Source: Megachile rotundata
Taxonomy: Eukaryota; Arthropoda; Insecta; Hymenoptera; Megachilidae
NCBI RefSeq assembly: GCF_050947335.1
Contig: NW_027473340.1
Coordinates: 62,001-126,000 of the forward strand
Length of the DNA stretch: 64,000 bases
Reading direction: 5' to 3'
In this document: positions 28,346 to 43,927 of the stretch, piece after piece
Layout of the letters: the number at the start of each line of letters is the position of its first letter
Position numbering within the stretch: the first letter of the stretch is position 1
Notes under the pieces: model-generated
Databases searched by the model: none
What the model was told of the DNA's origin: nothing
What the model saw: the letters and a program-made list of their open reading frames with translations, nothing else
Position numbers and translations under genes: made by a program

Positions 28346-31300
28346 AAGCATAATCATACAATTACAATCATACATCACAATCATACAATCACAATCATAC
28401 AATCACAATCATACAATCACAATCATACAATCACAATCATACAATCACAATCATACAATCACAATCATACAATCACAATCATACAATCACAATCATACAA
28501 GCACAATCATACATTCAAAATCATGCAATCACAATCATACAATCACAATCATGCAATCACAATCGTACAATCAGAATCATACAATCACAATCATTCAATA
28601 ACAATCGTACAATCACAATCGCACAATCACAATCATACAATCACAATCATACAATCACAATCATACAAGCACAATCATACTATCACAATCATACAATCAC
28701 AATCATATAATCACAGCCATACAATCACAATCATACAATCACAATCATACTATCACAATCATACAATCACAATCATACAATCACAATCATACAATCACAA
28801 TCATACAATCATAATCATACAATCACAATCATACAATCAATATCATACAATCACAATCATACAATCGCAAGCATACAATCACAATCATACAATCACAATC
28901 ATACAATCACAATCATACAATCACAATCATACAATCGCAATCATACAATCACAATCATACAATCACAATCATACAATCATAATCACACAATTACAATCAT
29001 ACATCACAATCATACAATCACAATCATACAATCGCAATCATACAATCACAATCATACAATCGCAATCATACAATTACAATCTCCCAAATACAATCTCCCA
29101 AATACAATCTCCCAAATACAATCATACAATCACAATCATACAATTACAATCATACAATAACAATCATACAATCACAATCATACAATCACAATCATACTAT
29201 CACAATCATACAATCACAATCATACAATCACAATCATACAATCACAATCATACAATCACAATCATACAATTACAATCATACATCACAATCATACAATCAC
29301 AATCATACAATCGCAATCATACAATCACAATCATACAATCACAATCATACAATCATAATCATACAATTACAATCATTCATCACAATCATACAATCACAAT
29401 CCTACAATCACAATCATGCAATCACAATCATACAATCAGAATCATACAATCACAATCATTCAATAACAATCATACATTCAAAATCATGCAATCACAATCA
29501 TACAATCACAATCATGCAATCACAATCATACAATCAGAATCATACTATCACAATCATTCAATAACAATCGTACAATCACAATCGTATAATCACAATCGCA
29601 CAACCACAATCAGACAATAACACTCATAAAATCACAATCATACAATCACAATCATACAATCACAATCATACCATCACAATCATACTTTCACAATCATACA
29701 ATCACAATCATACAATCACAATCATACAATCACAGTCATACAATCACAATCATACAATCACAATCATACTATCACAATCATACAATCACAATCATACAAT
29801 CACAATCATACCATCACAATCATACAATCACAATCATACAAAGGCAAGCATACAATCACAATCATACAATCTCAACCATACAATCACAATCATACAATCA
29901 CAATCATGCAATCACAATCATACAATCATATTCATACAATCACAATCATACAATCACAATCGTACATTCACAATCGTACAATCACAATCGCACAACCACA
30001 ATCTGACAATCACACTCATACAATCACAATCATACAATCACAATCATACAATCACAATCATACAATCACAATCATACATTCACAATCATACAATCACAAT
30101 CATACAATCACAATCATACAATCACAATCATACAATCACAATCATACTATCACAATCGTACAATCACAAATGTACTATCACAATCGCACAACCACAATCA
30201 GACAATCACAATCATACAATCACAATCATACAATCACAATCATACAATCACAATCATACAATCACAATCATACAATGACAATCATACAATCACAATCATA
30301 CTTTCACAATCATACTATCACAATCATACAATCACAATCATAAAATCACAGTCATACAATCACAATCATACAATCACAATCATACTATCACAATCACACA
30401 ATCACAATCATACAATCACAATCATACAATCACACTCATACAATCACAATCATACAATCTCAATCATACAATCTCAATCATACAATCACAATCATACAAT
30501 CATAATCATACAATTACAATCATACATCACAATCATACAATCACAATCATTCAATCGCAATCATACAATCACAACCATACAATCACAATCATACAATCAC
30601 AATCATACCATCACAATCATACTTTCACAATCATACAATCACAATCATACAATCACAATCATACAATCACAATCATACAATCACAGTCATACAATCACAA
30701 TCATACAATCACAATCATACTATCACAATCATACAATCACAATCATACAATCACAATCATACAATCACAATCATACAATCATAATCATACAATCACAATC
30801 ATACAATCACAATCATACAATCACAATCATACAATCACAATCATACTTTCACAATCATACTATCACAATCATACAATCACAATCATACAATCACAGTCAT
30901 ACAATCACAATCATACAATCACAATCATACTATCACAATCATACAATCAGAATCATACAATCACAATCATGCAATCACACTCATACAATCACAATCATAC
31001 AATCACAATCATACAATCACAATCATACAATCACAATCAAAGAATCACAATCATACAATCACAGTCATACAATCGCAAGCATACAATCACAATCATACAA
31101 TCTCAATCGTACAATCACAATCATACAATCATAATCATACAATTACAATCATACATCACAATCATACAATCACAATCATACAATCGCAATCATACAATCA
31201 CAATCATACAATCGCAATCATACAATTACAATCTCCCAAATACAATCTCCCACATACAATCATACAATCACAATCATACAATCACAATCATACAATCATA

Positions 31301-32202
31301 ATCATACAATTACAATCATACATCACAATCATACAATCACAATCATACAATCGCAATCATACAATCACAATCATACAATCGCAATCATACAATTACAATC
31401 TCCCAAATACAATCTCCCAAATACAATCTCCCAAATACAATCTCCCAAATACAATCATACAATCACAATCATACAATCACAATCATACAATCACAATCAT
31501 ACAATCACAATCATGCAATCACAATCATACAATCGCAATCATACAATCACAATCATGCAATCACAATCATACAATCAGAATCATACAATCACAATCATTC
31601 AATAACAATCGTACAATCACAATCGTACAATCACAATCGCACAACCACAATCAGACAATCACACTCATACAATCACAATCATACAATCACAATCATACAA
31701 TCACAATCATACCATCACAATCATACTTTCACAATCATACAATCACAATCATACAATCACAGTCATACAATCACAATCATACAATCATATTCATACAATC
31801 ACAATCATACAATCACAATCGTACATTCACAATCGTACAATCACAATCGCACAACCACAATCAGACAATCACACTCATACAATCACAATCATACAATCAC
31901 AATCATACAATCACAATCATACAATCACAATCATACAATCACAATCATACAATCACAATCATACTATCACAATCGTACAATCACAATCGTACAATCACAA
32001 TCGCACAACCACAATCAGACAATCACAATTATACAATCACAATCATACAATCACAGTCATACAATCACAATCATACAATCACAATCATACTATCACAATC
32101 ATACAATCACAATCATACAATCACAATCATACAATCACACTCATACAATCACAATCATACAATCTCAATCATACAATCTCAATCATACAATCACAATCAT
32201 AC
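28346..32202 (+). repeat. C higher-order unit, copy 2 (about 3.9 kb)
   Basis: Copy 2 has the same landmark order as copy 1: cattcatcac 29,374, cct 29,401, acaaagg 29,838, ATG 29,906, catg before acactcat 30,969, ctcccacat 31,248. It shares the caatctgac cassette reading and the cacaaatgtactatc reading with copy 1 (near 26,337 and 30,166). Its ctcccaaat runs include one of four copies (about 31,400-31,450). Confidence 0.9.
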
Positions 32203-35200
32203 AAGCATAATCATACAATTACAATCATACATCACAATCATACAATCACAATCATACAATCGCAATCATACAATCACAATCATACAATCGCAATCATACA
32301 ATTGCAATCTCCCAAATACAATCTCCCAAATACAATCTCCCAAATACAATCATAAAATCACAATCATACAATCACAATCATACAATCATAATCATACAAT
32401 TACATTCATACATCACAATCATACAATCACAATCATACAATCGCAATCATACAATCACAATCATACAATCGCAATCATACAATTACAATCTCCCAAATAC
32501 AATCTCCCAAATACAATCTCCCAAATACAATCTCCCAAATACTATCATACAATCACAATCATACAATCACAATCATACAATCACAATCATACAATCACAA
32601 TCATACAATCACAATCATACAATCACAATCATACAATCACAATCATACTATCACAATCATACAATCACAATCATACAATCACAATCATACAATCACAATC
32701 ATACAATCACAATCATACAATCACAATCATACAATCACAATCATACAATCACAATCATACAATCACAATCATACAATCACAATCATACAATCACAATCAT
32801 ACAATCATAATCATACAATCACAATCATACAATCACAATCATACAATCAATATCATACAATCACAATCATACAATCGCAAGCATACAATCACAATCATAC
32901 AATCTCAATCATACAATCACAATCATACAATCATAATCATACAAATAGAATCATACATCACAATCATACAATCACAATCATACAATCGCAATCATACAAT
33001 CACAATCATACTTTCACAATCATGCAATCACAATCATACAATCACAATCATACAATCACACTCATACAATCACAATCATACAATCACAATCATACAATCA
33101 CAATCATACAATCGCAATCATACAATCACTATCATACAATCTCAATCATACAATCACAATCATACAATCATAATCATACAATTACAATCATACATCACAA
33201 TCATACAATCACAATCATACAATCGCAATCATACAATCACAATCATACAATCACAATCATACAATCATAATCACACAATTACAATCATACATCACAATCA
33301 TACAATCACAATCATACAATCGCAATCATACAATCACAATCATACATTCGCAATCATACAATTACAATCTCCCAAATACAATCTCCCAAATACAATCTCC
33401 CAAATACAATCATACAATCACAATCATACAATCTCAATCATACAATAACAATCATACAATCACAATCATACAATCACAATCATACTATCACAATCATACA
33501 ATCACAATCATACAATCACAATCATACAATCACAATCATACAATCACAATCATACAATTACAATCATACATCACAATCATACAATCACAATCATACAATC
33601 GCAATCATACAATCACAATCATACAATCACAATCATACAATCATAATCATACAATTACAATCATTCATCACAATCATACAATCACAATCCTACAATCACA
33701 ATCATGCAATCACAATCATACAATCAGAATCATACAATCACAATCATTCAATAACAATCATACATTCAAAATCATGCAATCACAATCATACAATCACAAT
33801 CATGCAATCACAATCATACAATCAGAATCATACTATCACAATCATTCAATAACAATCGTACAATCACAATCGTATAATCACAATCGCACAACCACAATCA
33901 GACAATAACACTCATACAATCACAATCATACAATCACAATCATACAATCACAATCATACCATCACAATCATACTTTCACAATCATACAATCACAATCATA
34001 CAATCACAATCATACAATCACAGTCATACAATCACAATCATACAATCACAATCATACTATCACAATCATACAATCACAATCATACAATCACAATCATACC
34101 ATCACAATCATACAATCACAATCATACAAAGGCAAGCATACAATCACAATCATACAATCTCAACCATACAATCACAATCATACAATCACAATCATGCAAT
34201 CACAATCATACAATCATATTCATACAATCACAATCATACAATCACAATCGTACATTCACAATAGTACAATCACAATCGCACAACCACAATCTGACAATCA
34301 CACTCATACAATCACAATCATACAATCACAATCATACAATCACAATCATACAATCACAATCATACAATCACAATCATACAATCACAATCATACAATCACA
34401 ATCATACTATCACAATCGTACAATCACAATCGTACTATCACAATCGCACAACCACAATCAGACAATCACAATCATACAATCACAATCATACAATCACAAT
34501 CATACAATCACAATCATACAATCACAATCATACAATGACAATCATACAATCACAATCATACTTTCACAATCATACTATCACAATCATACAATCACAATCA
34601 TAAAATCACAGTCATACAATCACAATCATACAATCACAATCATACTATCACAATCATACAATCACAATCATACAATCACAATCATACAATCACACTCATA
34701 CAATCACAATCATACAATCTCAATCATACAATCTCAATCATACAATCACAATCATACAATCATAATCATACAATTACAATCATACATCACAATCATACAA
34801 TCACAATCATTCAATCGCAATCATACAATCACAACCATACAATCACAATCATACAATCACAATCATACCATCACAATCATACTTTCACAATCATACAATC
34901 ACAATCATACAATCACAGACATACAATCACAATCATACAATCACAATCATACTATCACAATCATACAATCACAATCATACAATCACAATCATACAATCAC
35001 AATCATACAATCATAATCATACAATCACAATCATACAATCACAATCATACAATCACAATCATACTTTCACAATCATACTATCACAATCATACAATCACAA
35101 TCATACAATCACAGTCATACAATCACAATCATACAATCACAATCATACTATCACAATCATACAATCAGAATCATACAATCACAATCATGCAATCACACTC

Positions 35201-36019
35201 ATACAATCACAATCATACAATCACAATCATACAATCACAATCATACAATCACAATCAAAGAATCACAATCATACAATCACAGTCATACAATCGCAAGCAT
35301 ACAATCACAATCATACAATCTCAATCGTACAATCACAATCATACAATCATAATCATACAATTACAATCATACATCACAATCATACAATCACAATCATACA
35401 ATCGCAATCATACAATCACAATCATACAATCGCAATCATACAATTACAATCTCCCAAATACAATCTCCCACATACAATCATACAATCACAATCATACAAT
35501 CACAATCATACAATCATAATCATACAATTACAATCATACATCACAATCATACAATCACAATCATACAATCGCAATCATACAATCACAATCATACAATCGC
35601 AATCATACAATTACAATCTCCCAAATACAATCTCCCAAATACAATCTCCCAAATACAATCTCCCAAATACAATCATACAATCACAATCATACAATCACAA
35701 TCATACAATCACAATCATTCAATCACAATCATGCAATCACAATCATACAATCGCAATCATACAATCGCAAGCATACAATCACAATCATACAATCGCAATC
35801 ATACAATTACAATCTCCCAAATACAATCTCCCAAATACAATCATACAATCACAATCATACAATCACAATCATACAATCACAATCATACAATCACAATCAT
35901 ACAATCACAATCATATAATCACAATCATACAATCGAATTCATACAATCGCAATCATACAATCACAATCATACAATCGCAATCATACAATTACAATCTCCC
36001 AAATACAATCATACAATCA
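32203..36019 (+). repeat. C higher-order unit, copy 3 (chimeric left end)
   Basis: The first ~1.1 kb resembles 16,481-17,920 and not C copies 1-2: acaattgcaatctccc, aaatactatc (32,537, cf. 16,801), and an actttc-catgc module (ATG 33,022, cf. 17,650). From about 33,300 the C order resumes: cattcatcac 33,662, cct 33,689, acaaagg 34,126, ATG 34,194, catg before acactcat 35,187. Offset to copy 2 is 4,288 bp, falling to 4,218. The cassette keeps caatctgac but has a private acaatagtac near 34,261. The third unit is therefore a hybrid of two lineages. Confidence 0.87.
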
Positions 36020-36494
36020 CAATCATACAATCATAATCATACAATCACAATCATACAATCACAATCATACAATCACAATCATACTATCACAATCATACAA
36101 TCACAATCATACAATCACAATCATACAATCACAATCATACAATCACAATCGTACAATCACAATCGTACAATCACAATCGCACAACCACAATCAGACAACC
36201 ACAATCATACAATCACAATCATACAATCACAATCATACAATCACAATCATACAATCACAATCATACAATCACAATCATGCAATCACAAAAATACAATCAT
36301 AATCATACAATCACAATCATACAATCGCAATCATACAATCACGATCATACAATCATAATCATACAATCACAATCATACAATCATAATCATACAATTACAA
36401 TCATACATCACAATCATACAATCACAATCATACAATCACAATCATACAATCACAATCAAAGAATCACAATCAAAGAATCACAATCATACAATCA
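36020..36494 (+). repeat. 475-503 bp tandem duplication, left copy
   Basis: Landmarks: actatc 36,083, cgtac 36,150, acaaccac pair, ATG 36,277 followed by cacaaaaatac, cacgatcat, acaattacaatcat, 13-mer acatcac, and two aaagaatc monomers. The right copy follows at 475 bp (actatc), 489 bp (cgtac) and 503 bp (ATG 36,277 and 36,780). The steps are one monomer each, and 503 is 36 x 14 minus the 1-bp loss of the 13-mer. Confidence 0.9.
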
Positions 36495-37020
36495 CAATCA
36501 TACAATCATAATCATACAATCACAATCATACAATCACAATCATACAATCACAATCATACTATCACAATCATACAATCACAATCATACAATCACAATCATA
36601 CAATCACAATCATACAATCACAATCATACAATCACAATCGTACAATCACAATCGTACAATCACAATCGCACAACCACAATCAGACAACCACAATCATACA
36701 ATCACAATCATACAATCACAATCATACAATCACAATCATACAATCACAATCATACAATCACAATCATACAATCACAATCATGCAATCACAAAAATACAAT
36801 CATAATCATACAATCACAATCATACAATCGCAATCATACAATCACGATCATACAATCATAATCATACAATCACAATCATACAATCATAATCATACAATTA
36901 CAATCATACATCACAATCATACAATCACAATCATACAATCACAATCATACAATCACAATCAAAGAATCACAATCAAAGAATCACAATCATACAATCACAA
37001 TCATACAATCGCAAGCATGC
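36495..37020 (+). repeat. 475-503 bp tandem duplication, right copy
   Basis: This is the second adjacent copy, with two more consensus monomers before the cacaaaaatac landmark (ATG 36,780). It ends in acaatcgcaagcatgc, which the left copy lacks. The cacaaaaatac landmark also occurs at ATG 39,573, 46,008, 52,336, 55,326, 57,069 and 58,075. Confidence 0.9.
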
Positions 37021-40000
37021 AATCACAATCATACAATCTCAATCATACAATCACAATCATACAACCATAATCATACAATTACAATCATACATCACAATCA
37101 TACAATCACAATCATACAATCGCAGTCATACAATCACAATCATACAATCGCAATCATACAATTACAATCTCCCAAATACAATCTCCCAAATACAATCATA
37201 CAATCAAAATCAAACAATCACAATCATACAATCATAATCATACAATTACAATCATACATCACAATCATACAATCACAATCATACAATCGCAATCATACAA
37301 TCACAATCATACAATCGCAATCATACAATTACAATCTCCCAAATACAATCTCCCAAATACAATCATACAATCACAATCATACAATCACAATCATACAATC
37401 ACAATCATACAATCACAATCATACAATCACAATCATACTATCACAATCATACAATCACAATCATACAATCACAATCATACAATCACAATCATACAATCAC
37501 AATCATACAATCACAATCATACAATCACAATCATACAATCACAATCATACAATCACAATCATACATTCAAAATCATGCAATCACAATCATACAATCACAA
37601 TCACGCAATCACAATCATACAATCAGAATCATACAATCACAATCATTCAATAACAATCGTACAATCACAATCGCACAATCACAATCGCACATCCACAATC
37701 AGACAATCACACTCATACAATCACAACCATACAATCACAATCATACAATCATAATCATACAAATAGAATCATACATCACAATCATACAATCACAATCATA
37801 CAATCGCAATCATACAATCACAATCATACTTTCACAATCATACAATCACAATCATACAATCACAATCATACAATCACACTCATGCAATCACAATCATACA
37901 ATCACAATCATACAATCACAATCATACAATCGCAATCATACAATCACAATCATACAATCTCAATCATACAATCACAATCATAGAATCATAATCATACAAT
38001 TACAATCATACATCACAATCATACAATCACAATCATACAATCGCAATCATACAATCACAATCATACAATCACAATCATACAATCATAATCATACAATTAC
38101 AATCATACATCACAATCATACAATCACAATCATACAATCACAATCATGCAATCACAATCATACAATCAGAATCATACAATCACAATCATTCAATAACAAT
38201 CATACATTCAAAATCATGCAATCACAATCATACAATCACAATCATGCAATCACAATCATACAATCAGAATCATACAATCACAATCATTCAATAACAATCG
38301 TACAATCACAATCGTACAATCACAATCGCACAACCACAATCAGACAATCACACTCATACAATCACAATCATACAATCACAATCATACAATCACAATCATA
38401 CCATCACAATCATACTTTCACAATCATACAATCACAATCATACAATCACAATCATACAATCACAGTCATACAATCACAATCATACAATCACAATCATACT
38501 ATCACAATCATACAATCACAATCATACAATCACAATCATACAATCACAATCATACAATCACAATCATACAAAGGCAAGCATACAATCACAATCATACAAT
38601 CTCAACCATACAATCACAATCATACAATCACAATCATGCAATCACAATCATACAATCATATTCATACAATCACAATCATACAATCACAATCGTACATTCA
38701 CAATCGTACAATCACAATCGCACAACCACAATCAGACAATCACACTCATACAATCACAATCATACAATCACAATCATACAATCACAATCATACAATCACA
38801 ATCATACAATCACAATCATACAATCACAATCATACAATCACAATCATACAATCACAATCATACTATCACAATCGTACAATCACAATCGTACAATCACAAT
38901 CGCACAACCACAATCAGACAATCACAATTATACAATCACAATCATACAATCACAATCATACAATCACAATCATACAATCACAATCATACAATCACAATCA
39001 TGCAATCACAATCATACAATCAGAATCATACAATCACAATCATTCAATAACAATCGTACAATCACAATCGCACAATCACAATCGCACAACCACAATCAGA
39101 CAATCACACTCATACAATCACAACCATACAATCACAATCATACAATCACAATCATACCATCACAATCATACTTTCACAATCATACTTTCACAATCATACA
39201 ATCACAATCATACAATCACAATCATACAATCACAATCATACAATCACAGTCATACAATCACAATCATACAATCACAATCATACTATCACAATCATACAAT
39301 CACAATCATACAATCACAATCATACAATCACAATCATACAATCACAATCATACAATCATAATCATACAATCACAATCATACAATCACAATCATACAATCA
39401 ATATCATACAATCACAATCATACAATCGCAAGCATACAATCACAATCATACAATCTCAATCATACAATCACAATCATACAATCATAATCATACAAATAGA
39501 ATCATACATCACAATCATACAATCACAATCATACAATCGCAATCATACAATCATAATCATACAATCACAATCATGCAATCACAAAAATACAATCATAATC
39601 ATACAATCACAATCATACAATCGCCATCATACAATCACGATCATACAATCATAATCATACAATCACAATCATACAATCATAATCATACAATTACAATCAT
39701 ACATCACAATCATACAATCACAATCATACAATCACAATCATACAATCACAATCAAAGAATCACAATCAAAGAATCACAATCAAAGAATCACAATCATACA
39801 ATCACAATCATACAATCGCAAGCATGCAATCACAATCATTCAATCTCAATCATACAATCACAATCATACAATCATAATCATACAATCACAATCATACAAT
39901 CACAATCATACAATCACAATCATACTATCACAATCATACAATCACAATCATACAATCACAATCATACAATCACAATCATACAATCACAATCATACAATCA

Positions 40001-41253
40001 CAATCATACAATCACAATCATACAATCACAATCATACAATCACAATCATACATTCAAAATCATGCAATCACAATCATACAATCACAATCACGCAATCACA
40101 ATCATACAATCAGAATCATACAATCACAATCATTCTATAACAATCGTACAATCACAATCGCACAATCACAATCGCACATCCACAATCAGACAATCACACT
40201 CATACAATCACAACCATACAATCACAATCATACAATCATAATCATACAAATAGAATCATACATCACAATCATACAATCACAATCATACAATCGCAATCAT
40301 ACAATCACAATCATACTTTCACAATCATACAATCACAATCATACAATCACAATCATACAATCACACTCATACAATCACAATCATACAATCACAATCATAC
40401 AATCACAATCATACAATCATAATCATACAATTACAATCATACATCACAATCATACAATCACAATCATACAATCACAATCATGCAATCACAATCATACAAT
40501 CAGAATCATACAATCACAATCATTCAATAACAATCATACATTCAAAATCATGCAATCACAATCATACAATCACAATCATGCAATCACAATCATACAATCA
40601 GAATCATACAATCACAATCATTCAATAACAATCGTACAATCACAATCGTACAATCACAATCGCACAACCACAATCAGACAATCACACTCATACAATCACA
40701 ATCATACAATCACAATCATACAATCACAATCATACAATCACAATCATACCATCACAATCATACTTTCACAATCATACAATCACAATCATACAATCACAAT
40801 CATACAATCACAGTCATACAATCACAATCATACAATCACAATCATACTATCACAATCATACAATCACAATCATACAATCACAATCATACAATCACAATCA
40901 TACAATCACAATCATACAAAGGCAAGCATACAATCACAATCATACAATCTCAACCATACAATCACAATCATACAATCACAATCATGCAATCACAATCATA
41001 CAATCATATTCATACAATCACAATCATACAATCACAATCGTACATTCACAATCGTACAATCACAATCGCACAACCACAATCAGACAATCACACTCATACA
41101 ATCACAATCATACAATCACAATCATACAATCACAATCATACAATCACAATCATACAATCACAATCATACAATCACAATCATACTATCACAATCGTACAAT
41201 CACAATCGTACAATCACAATCGCACAACCACAATCAGACAATCACAATTATAC
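37021..41253 (+). repeat. Mosaic with three catg blocks and two acaaagg cassettes
   Basis: Content in order: ctcccaaat modules; catg block with cacgcaatc (cg near 37,604); acaaatag module; catg block (ATG 38,216); acaaagg cassette at 38,568; catg block with cagac and actttc; acaatcaatatcat; acaaatag; cacaaaaatac (ATG 39,573) with three aaagaatc monomers; catg block with cacgcaatc (cg near 40,091); catg block (ATG 40,550); acaaagg cassette at 40,916. Cassettes from here on read caatcagac. Much of 36,780-40,600 recurs 18.5 kb downstream. No gene is present. Confidence 0.85.
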
Positions 41254-42590
41254 ATTCAAAATCATGCAATCACAATCATACAATCACAATCGCGCAATCA
41301 CAATCATACAATCAGAATCATACAATCACAATCATTCAATAACAATCGTACAATCACAATCGCACAATCACAATCGCACATCCACAATCAGACAATCACA
41401 CTCATACAATCACAACCATACAATCACAATCATACAATCATAATCATACAAATAGAATCATACATCACAATCATACAATCACAATCATACAATCGCAATC
41501 ATACAATCACAATCATACTTTCACATTCATACAATCATAATCATACAATCACAATCATACAATCACACTCATACAATCACAATCATACAATCACAATCAT
41601 ACAATCACAATCATACAATCGCAATCATACAATCACAATCATACAATCTCAATCATACAATCACAATCATAGAATCATAATCATACAATTACAATCATAC
41701 ATCACAATCATACAATCACAATCATACAATCGCAATCATACAATCACAATCAGACAATCATAATCATACAATTACAATCATACATCACAATCATACAATC
41801 ACAATCATACAATCGCAATCATACAATCACAATCATACAATCATAATCATACAAATAGAATCATACATCACAATCATACAATCACAATCATACAATCGCA
41901 ATCATACAATCATAATCATACAATCACAATCATACAATCACAATCATACAATCAATATCATACAATCACAATCATACAATCGCAAGCATACAATCACAAT
42001 CATACAATCTCAATCATACAATCACAATCATACAATCATAATCATACAAATAGAATCATACATCACAATCATACAATCACAATCATACAATCGCAATCAT
42101 ACAATCACAATCATACTTTCACAATCATACAATCACAATCATACAATCACAATCATACAATCACACTCATACAATCACAATCATACAATCACAATCATAC
42201 AATCACAATCATACAATCGCAATCATACAATCACTATCATACAATCTCAATCATACAATCACAATCATACAATCATAATCATACAATTACAATGATACAT
42301 CACAATCATACAATCACAATCATACAATCGCAATCATACAATCACAATCATACAATCACAATCATACAATCATAATCACACAATTACAATCATACATCAC
42401 AATCATACAATCACAATCAAACAATCGCAATCATACAATCACAATCATACAATCACAATCATACAATCACAATCATACAATCACAATCATACAATCACAA
42501 TCATACAATCACAATCATACTATCACAATCGTACAATCACAATCGTACAATCACAATCGCACAACCACAATCAGACAATCACAATTATAC
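41254..42590 (+). repeat. E unit, copy 1 (1,337 bp)
   Basis: The unit starts at attcaaaatcatg after an acaattatac monomer. Constant offset of 1,337 bp to copy 2: attc 41,254 and 42,591, ctttcacattc 41,518 and 42,855, caaac 42,418 and 43,755. It carries the unusual cgcgcaatc reading (about 41,291). Other landmarks are acaaatag modules, acaatcaatatcat, acaatcactatcat and cacacaatt. The last ~130 bp is a consensus run with actatc and cgtac. Confidence 0.92.
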
Positions 42591-43927
42591 ATTCAAAATC
42601 ATGCAATCACAATCATACAATCACAATCGCGCAATCACAATCATACAATCAGAATCATACAATCACAATCATTCAATAACAATCGTACAATCACAATCGC
42701 ACAATCACAATCGCACATCCACAATCAGACAATCACACTCATACAATCACAACCATACAATCACAATCATACAATCATAATCATACAAATAGAATCATAC
42801 ATCACAATCATACAATCACAATCATACAATCGCAATCGTACAATCACAATCATACTTTCACATTCATACAATCACAATCATTCAATCACAATCATACAAT
42901 CACACTCATACAATCACAATCATACAATCACAATCATACAATCACAATCATACAATCGCAATCATACAATCACAATCATACAATCTCAATCATACAATCA
43001 CAATCATAGAATCATAATCATACAATTACAATCATACATCACAATCATACAATCACAATCATACAATCGCAATCATACAATCACAATCATACAATCATAA
43101 TTATACAATTACAATCATACATCACAATCATACAATCACAATCATACAATCGCAATCATACAATCACAATCATACAATCATAATCATACAAATAGAATCA
43201 TACATCACAATCATACAATCACAATCATACAATCGCAATCATACAATCATAATCATACAATCACAATCATACAATCACAATCATACAATCAATATCATAC
43301 AATCACAATCATACAATCGCAAGCATACAATCACAATCATACAATCTCAATCATACAATCACAATCATACAATCATAATCATACAAATAGAATCATACAT
43401 CACAATCATACAATCACAATCATACAATCGCAATCATACAATCACAATCATACTTTCACAATCATACAATCACAATCATACAATCACAATCATACAATCA
43501 CACTCATACAATCACAATCATACCATCACAATCATACAATCACAATCATACAATCGCAATCATACAATCACTATCATACAATCTCAATCATACAATCACA
43601 ATCATACAATCATAATCATACAATTACAATCATACATCACAATCATACAATCACAATCATACAATCGCAATCATACAATCACAATCATACAATCACAATC
43701 ATACAATCATAATCACACAATTACAATCATACATCACAATCATACAATCACAATCAAACAATCGCAATCATACAATCACAATCATACAATCGCAATCATA
43801 CAATTACAATCTCCCAAATACAATCTCCCAAATACAATCTCCCAAATACAATCATACAATCACAATCATACAATCACAATCATACTTTCACAATCATACT
43901 ATCACAATCATACAATCACAATCATAC
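42591..43927 (+). repeat. E unit, copy 2
   Basis: This is the second tandem copy, again with cgcgcaatc (about 42,628) and ctttcacattc (42,855). It has private changes such as cgtac near 42,838, cattcaatc near 42,880 and ttatac near 43,100. Its end is replaced by a triple ctcccaaat run (about 43,810-43,850). A third copy starts at 48,877, exactly 6,286 bp away, as part of the larger F duplication. Confidence 0.9.

Noticed and set aside
26063..29620. 1,185-codon open frame, and the other long + strand frames such as 2915-5437 and 5772-8189, as genes for an N/Q/S-rich repeat protein
   Set aside because: All forward frames give the same 14-residue cycle, frames of the same peptide overlap each other, starts are variant catg monomers in mid-array and stops are variant taa or tag. 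No codon bias, signal peptide, non-repeat domain or gene context is visible.
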